Shown here: positions 59,434 through 64,000 of the stretch, one piece after another
How positions within the stretch are numbered: the stretch's first letter is position 1
How the letters are laid out: each line of letters starts with the position of its first letter
Assembly (NCBI RefSeq): GCF_041320595.1
Contig: NZ_CP166625.1
Location: 1,061,001 to 1,125,000, forward strand
Direction of reading: 5' to 3'
From: Pleomorphomonas sp. PLEO
GTDB taxonomy: Bacteria; Pseudomonadota; Alphaproteobacteria; Rhizobiales; Pleomorphomonadaceae
Length of the DNA stretch: 64,000 nt
Translations under genes and position numbers: made by a program
The notes under the pieces: generated by a model
The model's input: only the letters and a program-made list of their open reading frames with translations
The model's database searches: none
What the model was told of the DNA's origin: nothing

Positions 59434-59467
59434 ACCGGCCGGGGTAACTCGGCCGGTTTTTATTTTT
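59434..59467 (+). terminator. intrinsic terminator of clpB
   Basis: Stem ACCGGCCG (59434-59441) with CGGCCGGT (59450-59457), loop of eight bases, then TTTTATTTTT. It overlaps the stop codon of the convergent DUF554 gene. Confidence 0.88.
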
Positions 59468-60179
59468 AGAACGCCATCGACCACAGCACCGACACCGGCA
59501 TGGCGAACAGCAACCCCGGCAGCATGTTGCCGATCGGGAAGGTCTTGATGCCGCAGATGCGCAGGCCGGTGGCGAGCATCATCACGCCGCCGGTGGCCGA
59601 GAAGTCGGCGATCATCGCCGGTGTGGTCAGCGGCATCAGCAGTGTGGCACCGAAAGCCAGGGCGAGCTGAATGGCCATCTGCGGGATGGCGATGGTGGCG
59701 ACCGACAGGCCGAGCGCCGTCGCGAAAATCGCAGCGGTAGGCAGGTCGAGGAAAGCCTTGGCGATCAATACGCTCGGGTCGTGCGTCATGCCCTCGTTGA
59801 GCGCGCCGAAGATGCCGGCGCCGGAAGCGCAGAACAGCACGAGGATGGCGACGAAGCTTTCTATGAAGGCCTCGTGGGAAATGCCGCGCGGCGTTGTCGC
59901 CACCTTCTCCACCAGTCGCTTGGCAAGGCCGCCGACCAGCGCGAGGCCGTCCTCGATGCGGACGAGTTCGCCGACGAGCGCGCCGAGCACGGTGGCGATG
60001 ACCATCACCGGCATGTGGGCGACGCGGGCGATCAGCACCACGCCCATGGCCATCGACGAGACGCCGAAGGCGAGAGGCATGCCGGTCCGGAGGCGCTCCG
60101 GCATGCGGTGGGCGATGAGCGCGCCGCCAAGCGCGCCGAGGATGATGGCGGCGCCGTTGATAAAGGGTCCGATGATCAT
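59466..60179 (-). CDS. DUF554 family membrane protein
   Basis: A 237-residue integral membrane protein with about six to seven helices. It matches DUF554 (YdfK/YqgA-like) in FINGAAIILGALGGALIAHR and LRTGMPLAFGVSSMAMGVVL, with the typical ending ATGLRICGIKTFPIGNMLPG. Transport function is suspected in relatives, but unproven. The start is at 60179 (MIIGPFINGAAI); 60242 would add 21 residues. Confidence 0.84.
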   Translation of the reverse strand: MIIGPFINGAAIILGALGGALIAHRMPERLRTGMPLAFGVSSMAMGVVLIARVAHMPVMVIATVLGALVGELVRIEDGLALVGGLAKRLVEKVATTPRGISHEAFIESFVAILVLFCASGAGIFGALNEGMTHDPSVLIAKAFLDLPTAAIFATALGLSVATIAIPQMAIQLALAFGATLLMPLTTPAMIADFSATGGVMMLATGLRICGIKTFPIGNMLPGLLFAMPVSVLWSMAF

Positions 60180-60258
60180 GAGGCCGTTCCGTTGGGGTCG
60201 GCCTTCTATACCCCTCCGGCTGGCACTCGCCAGCCGGCTCACTGCGATGTGATGATTT

Positions 60259-61308
60259 TTATGAGCTGTTTCCGGCGAGCGGCAGTTTTTTGGCCTCCCG
60301 CCGCGTCTTCACAAGGCTGACGACGACGCCACCGGCGATCAACGCGAAGGTCACGCCCAGCGAGATGGCGGCGGGGAACTTGTCGAGGCCCATGAGTTCG
60401 GCTGCGAACACCTTGCCGCCGATGAATACCAGCACCAGGGCCAGAGCCGGTTTCAGATAGCGGAAGCGGTGGATCATCGCGGCGAGGGCGAAATAGAGGG
60501 CGCGCAGGCCGAGGATGGCGAAGATATTCGAGGTGTAGATGACGAAGGCGTCGGTGGTGATGGCGAAGATCGCCGGCACAGAGTCGACGGCGAAGATGAT
60601 GTCGGCCGCCTCGATGAGCACAAGGGCAAGGAACAGCGGCGTCGCGTGCAACGCCACGCGACCACTGCCGGCCAGGGGCTTCCTTACGAAGAAATGGTCG
60701 CCTTCGAGCTGATCGGTAACGTTGAGCCGGCGGCGCAGGAAGCCGACCAACGGGTTCTTGGCGAGGTCGTGTTCCTTGTCCTCGGTTACCAGCATCTTGA
60801 TACCGGTCAGGACCAGGAAGGCGGCGAACAGATAGAGGAGCCAGTGGAACTCGGCGACCAGGGTGGCGCCGGCACCGATCATGATGCCGCGCAGCACGAT
60901 GACGCCCAAGATGCCCCAGAACAGCGCCCGGTGCTGGTAGCGCCTGGGAATGGCGAAGAACGAGAAGATCAGCGCGATGACAAAGATATTGTCGAGCGCC
61001 AGCGTCTTCTCGATGACGAAGCCGGTGAGATAGGCGAGGCCCGCCTCGGCCCCGATGTGCCACCAGACGAACCCACCGAACATCAGGCCGATGGCGACAT
61101 AGCCGCCCGACATGACGAGACTTTGGCGGATGGAGATCTCCTCCGACTTGCGGTGGAGAACGCCGAGGTCGAAGGCGAGCAGAAGGGCAACGAGCGTCAG
61201 GAAGGCCAGCCACAGATAGAGCGGGGTTCCGAGCCAGGGGGTGACAACAAATGTGAGGTCCAAAGTCGCGAACTCTGCCGGCGGAATGCGTCGACAAAGG
61301 TCCGACAT
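60259..61308 (-). CDS. TerC family membrane protein (Alx-like)
   Basis: Inner-membrane protein of 349 residues with about nine helices, in the TerC/Alx family linked to manganese or tellurite. Diagnostic stretches: LAFLTLVALLLAFDLGVLHR, VIEKTLALDNIFVIALIFSF, and VLIEAADIIFAVDSVPAIFA (acidic residues of the metal pathway). No manganese (yybP-ykoY) riboswitch was recognised upstream. Downstream gene is DUF554. Confidence 0.86.
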   Translation of the reverse strand: MSDLCRRIPPAEFATLDLTFVVTPWLGTPLYLWLAFLTLVALLLAFDLGVLHRKSEEISIRQSLVMSGGYVAIGLMFGGFVWWHIGAEAGLAYLTGFVIEKTLALDNIFVIALIFSFFAIPRRYQHRALFWGILGVIVLRGIMIGAGATLVAEFHWLLYLFAAFLVLTGIKMLVTEDKEHDLAKNPLVGFLRRRLNVTDQLEGDHFFVRKPLAGSGRVALHATPLFLALVLIEAADIIFAVDSVPAIFAITTDAFVIYTSNIFAILGLRALYFALAAMIHRFRYLKPALALVLVFIGGKVFAAELMGLDKFPAAISLGVTFALIAGGVVVSLVKTRREAKKLPLAGNSS

Positions 61309-61380
61309 CGCAGATGCGCCGGCGGCTTCTGCCAGAGGGGCCCGGACCTAACGGGTCAGGGCAGACATGGGGCGGCTCTT

Positions 61381-61447
61381 GCTTCCGTTCAAGGGCGCCC
61401 GCACCAAGCGCGAAAGCCGAGGACCGGAGCCCCGCCGGCTATTGAGG
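61381..61447 (-). repeat. dispersed GC-rich repeat (copy 4)
   Basis: Reverse-complement copy of the repeat at 24576 and 44119. On the minus strand it begins CCTCAATAGCCGGCGGGGCT and includes GGCTTTCGCGCTTGGTGCG. It lies between the M23 peptidase stop and the terC start. Confidence 0.72.
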
Positions 61448-61466
61448 CAGAATAAAAGGGATTTCC

Positions 61467-63443
61467 TCAGCCGCCGTTCGCCGGAGCGGTCGCGGCGCGG
61501 GCCGTCTGGCTGTCGCCGGCGAGCAGCGTATCGACGCGGTCGCGCTCGGACTGGAAGGCGGCGAGCACGGTACCGTCGAGGGTACGGCCCTGCGGCAGCT
61601 TGATCCGGAGCGGATCGACCGGCGTGCCGTTGACATGCACTTCGTAGTGAAGGTGCGGTCCGGTGGACAAGCCTGTCGTGCCGACATAACCGATCACCTG
61701 ACCCTGGCGGACGCGAATGCCTTCCTTGATGCCCTTGGCGAAGCCGGTCTGATGGCCGTAGCCACTGGCGTAACCGTTGGTGTGCTGGACCTCGATATAG
61801 TTGCCGTAGCCATTCTTCCAGCGGGCATAGGTGACGATGCCGTCGCCGGCCGCCATGATCGGCGTGCCACGCGGCGCGGCCCAGTCCACACCGGTATGCA
61901 TCTTCACGACCCCGAGCAGCGGATGGTTACGAGCGCCGAAGCCCGAACGGAAGGTGCCGCCCGACATCGGCTTGCGCATCAGGAACTTCTTGGCGCTCTT
62001 GCCGCTGTCGTCATAGTAGTCGACCGTGCCGTCGTCGGGTGCGCGATACCTGTAGAAGCGTCGCTCCTTGCCACCGAGGGTGATCGAGGTGAAGACGATC
62101 TCGCCGTTGTCGGTCTCCTCGCCATTGTCGCCAAGCGTATAGACCATCTGGAAGCTGTCGCCCGGCTGGATGCGCGTGTTGAAGTCGAGGTCGAAGGAGA
62201 AGACGCGCACCAGCTCGTCGATGAGGGCCGGCGGTACGCCATTCTTGAGCGACGTCTCGTAAAGGCTCTCGTAAAGGCGTGGCCGCGGGTTGTTCTCATC
62301 GCCGTCGGCTCCGGTGTCGGCCTGCTCGGTGGCCGGCGGCTCGTCGACGGTGATATAGCTGCCGTCGTCGCCGAGGCCCACCGAGCCCAAATGGCCGCCA
62401 TCGCGATAGATAGAGACGAGGATGGGCCGATAGCGCGCCGTCTCGTCGTTCGGGTCGGGGGCGAGGCGGATACGCACCTCGTCGCCGACCTTCAAAAGGC
62501 GCAACCGGTCGGCCTTGTGGAAGGCGAGCACGATGTCGCCGGCCTCGTCGTCGGTCGCTTCGTTGTCGGTCAGGAGCTGCTCGAGCGGTTCGTCGGCCTC
62601 AACGGCGACGCGACGGTCTTCGTAGGCGTGGCCGGTGCTGGACGCTGTAGGCTCGGCCGTGGTGGTCGGTACGAAGGAGACATTCTCGGGGATGATGCGG
62701 ACACCGAACTGGTCGAGCGAGGTGGGCTCGGCAAAGCCGAAGTCGAAGCGCGACTGGTCGACCGGCGACAGCGAGGCGGTCTTGACGTTGGTGCCGTTGA
62801 GGAAGCTTGCCGCCTCGCGCACGACCCGCTCCGTCTGGGCGATGTCGAGTGGGATGGTGGCCTCGAGGCTGGGGTCGTTCACCGGGAAGTCGGTGACCTT
62901 CAGCATCATGTCGCCTTCGACGGCGGCGCCATAAAGCATCGCTTCGCCACCCTCGGAGGTGCCGGCGTTGGCGTCGGCGAAAATGCGCAGCGGATTATAA
63001 GGCGGAATGGGGTCGGTGATCTCGGCCATGTCCGAGACCAGTGGGGTCGATACCTTGGCGAATGGCTTCAGCCTGATGATGTCGTGTTCGCCATCCTTGG
63101 CAATGGTCGACACCTTGAGGATCTGTCTGGCCGGCTCGAGGTTGGCTTCCTGAACGGGAAAGTCGCTCTTGGCGATCATCTCGTTGTCGGGAGTCGGAAC
63201 CACCACAGCGGAGCGGGTGACCGTGCCCGAGGGCTGAGCGATGGTCTCGCGGCCGTCGAAGGCGGCGTAGAGAGCGCCACCCATAAGAAAGGTCGAGGCG
63301 AAGGTGGCGAGCACCGTACCCGTCAACCAGCGGATCGACACGCCACGGCGGTCGGGCAGGCCTCGCGCACCAGTCGTCAGGAGCGGCGGCAGATCACCGA
63401 GCTCGACGCTATCGTTCCGGTGCAGAGGACGCGCGGCATTCAT
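61467..63443 (-). CDS. M23 family metallopeptidase (RgsM-like)
   Basis: Membrane-anchored peptidoglycan endopeptidase of 658 residues. One TM near residues 36-58 (SIRWLTGTVLATFASTFLMG), a long periplasmic region with a LysM-like part (KADRLRLLKVGDEVRIRL), and the M23 domain from about 510: zinc ligands in HPLLGVVKMHTGVDWAAPRG and TGPHLHYEVHVNG. Location near clpB resembles the Sinorhizobium rgsM neighbourhood. That gene supports polar growth, so the same role is inferred. Start 63443 chosen because the residues before it are not membrane-protein-like. Confidence 0.88.
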   Translation of the reverse strand: MNAARPLHRNDSVELGDLPPLLTTGARGLPDRRGVSIRWLTGTVLATFASTFLMGGALYAAFDGRETIAQPSGTVTRSAVVVPTPDNEMIAKSDFPVQEANLEPARQILKVSTIAKDGEHDIIRLKPFAKVSTPLVSDMAEITDPIPPYNPLRIFADANAGTSEGGEAMLYGAAVEGDMMLKVTDFPVNDPSLEATIPLDIAQTERVVREAASFLNGTNVKTASLSPVDQSRFDFGFAEPTSLDQFGVRIIPENVSFVPTTTAEPTASSTGHAYEDRRVAVEADEPLEQLLTDNEATDDEAGDIVLAFHKADRLRLLKVGDEVRIRLAPDPNDETARYRPILVSIYRDGGHLGSVGLGDDGSYITVDEPPATEQADTGADGDENNPRPRLYESLYETSLKNGVPPALIDELVRVFSFDLDFNTRIQPGDSFQMVYTLGDNGEETDNGEIVFTSITLGGKERRFYRYRAPDDGTVDYYDDSGKSAKKFLMRKPMSGGTFRSGFGARNHPLLGVVKMHTGVDWAAPRGTPIMAAGDGIVTYARWKNGYGNYIEVQHTNGYASGYGHQTGFAKGIKEGIRVRQGQVIGYVGTTGLSTGPHLHYEVHVNGTPVDPLRIKLPQGRTLDGTVLAAFQSERDRVDTLLAGDSQTARAATAPANGG

Positions 63444-63839
63444 GGATGGTGTCTTGCTTCCGCCCGTTGATCTGGTGGAGCGCTTGGGTCCGAGACGAGG
63501 GACATGCCTATGGGCCCGGGCGCCTTCCTTGAATTGGCGGTGACTTTGCCGCCCCGTGTCGGGGCTTGTCAATGTCGGCTCCGCCAGCGGTGTCGCTTCT
63601 CCTGAGAAAAGCGTCGGCTGATAATCTCAGTCGGCGAAAAATGGGGCGGGAGTTGGGCATTGGCAGGCGAGAACCCCGGTTCTGCGGGAAGTTTGCCGGC
63701 TGGTGAAAAATAAGGCACAGAAATCTTCGCTGAAATTGTCGGCAACTTATCCGGCTTTCATCGTTAGGCCCCAAAAATGTCCCGGAAATCAGCCGAAAGT
63801 CGACTACCGCTCCGGGAAAACGCGTGTCACAAGACCGTG
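63444..63839. other. upstream region of the M23 gene and rRNA promoter, no gene recognised
   Basis: About 400 bases with no credible reading frame. Includes the M23 leader and an inverted repeat around TCCCGGA (63779) and TCCGGGA (63811). Confidence 0.5.
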
Positions 63840-63868
63840 TTGACAGCCTGGGTCGTGCCCCCTATAAG
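63840..63868 (+). promoter_or_regulatory. consensus sigma-70 promoter, probably of an rRNA operon
   Basis: TTGACA (63840-63845), exact, a 17-base spacer, then TATAAG (63863-63868), five of six. Optimal spacing, with a boxA-like element 115 bases downstream, as in alphaproteobacterial rRNA promoters. Confidence 0.82.
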
Positions 63869-63982
63869 CACGTTCATCGACGGCGGCGCTGCAGCGACGT
63901 AGTGCCGGCGGTCTTCTGTTGCCGGGTCCTGGCGGTGAGTTGGGGTTGTTCGGCGGTAGATTGAGGGGCTTAGTTCTCCTCG

Positions 63983-63994
63983 GTTCTTTGACAA
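63983..63994 (+). promoter_or_regulatory. boxA-like antitermination site of an rRNA leader
   Basis: GGTTCTTTGACAA (63982-63994) resembles boxA (TGCTCTTTAACA) and is the sequence found before 16S rRNA genes in Rhizobiales. The window ends six bases later; the 16S gene itself is not included. Confidence 0.75.
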
Positions 63995-64000
63995 GTGAAT

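Noticed and set aside
61309..61466. possible manganese (yybP-ykoY) riboswitch ahead of terC
   Set aside because: None of the conserved GGGGAGUA-type core is visible; the region holds a dispersed repeat.
61635..63470. 611-codon plus-strand frame opposite the M23 peptidase gene
   Set aside because: Shadow frame; the minus strand has TM and M23 zinc motifs.

Overview
The window is GC-rich chromosomal DNA from an alphaproteobacterium, most likely of the order Hyphomicrobiales (Rhizobiales). Supporting signs are a RirA-type Rrf2 iron regulator with its IRO-box, an IalB-family periplasmic protein, a DUF4167 protein in the block lysC-ptsP-prfA-prmC-DUF4167, a GAF-fused PtsP, an AhpC/AhpD peroxide pair, a lone Flp pilin and a Rhizobiales-type extragenic palindrome. 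The organism fixes nitrogen and carries nifV, which points to a free-living or facultative diazotroph (a Pleomorphomonas-like genus would fit). That placement is inference. No rRNA or tRNA gene is fully inside the window.

Layout. 1-3.7 kb: MscS channel, YbhN/UPF0104-like membrane protein, MFS exporter. 3.7-8.1 kb: a dCache chemoreceptor, a ROK sugar kinase and a Gfo/Idh/MocA oxidoreductase. 8.2-12.1 kb: a compact nifB-nifS-nifV operon on the minus strand. Its control region has a perfect sigma-54 -24/-12 box, an IHF-type site and a perfect NifA upstream activator sequence. 12.3-13.4 kb: the divergent ahpC-ahpD operon. 13.4-27.3 kb: mixed housekeeping and hypothetical genes, including leuD, argC, thpR, a low-molecular-weight tyrosine phosphatase, a frameshifted rlmN, ialB and a GT39 glycosyltransferase, plus several small genes. 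27.5-28.7 kb: argG.

28.8-30.1 kb is a strikingly AT-rich islet with two convergent genes: a free-standing GT51 peptidoglycan glycosyltransferase domain without a membrane anchor, and a membrane-anchored, probably coiled-coil protein of unknown function. It sits between the terminators of argG and a second chemoreceptor and is the best candidate for horizontally acquired, undescribed biology.

30.2-36.4 kb: HBM-type chemoreceptor, LysE exporter, Bcr/CflA efflux pump, typA/bipA. 36.5-44 kb: DUF4167 protein, prmC, prfA, ptsP and lysC, all on the minus strand. 44.3-53 kb: esterase, ubiG, DUF1178, nitrilase-family amidase, grxC, comF, a small gene coupled to an NDUFAF5-like methyltransferase, Flp pilin, mutT, argJ and a parvulin PPIase. 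53.2-59.4 kb: secA, rirA and clpB on the plus strand. 59.5-63.4 kb: DUF554, TerC and M23 peptidase genes on the minus strand. The last ~160 bases carry a consensus sigma-70 promoter and a boxA-like antitermination sequence typical of an rRNA operon leader, so a 16S gene probably begins just beyond the right edge.

Working together: NifB makes the Fe-S core of FeMo-co, NifS supplies sulfur and NifV supplies homocitrate, so this operon is a cofactor-assembly module. Three arginine genes (argC, argG, argJ) are scattered through the window. A short GC-rich dispersed repeat occurs at least four times, each time downstream of a minus-strand gene.
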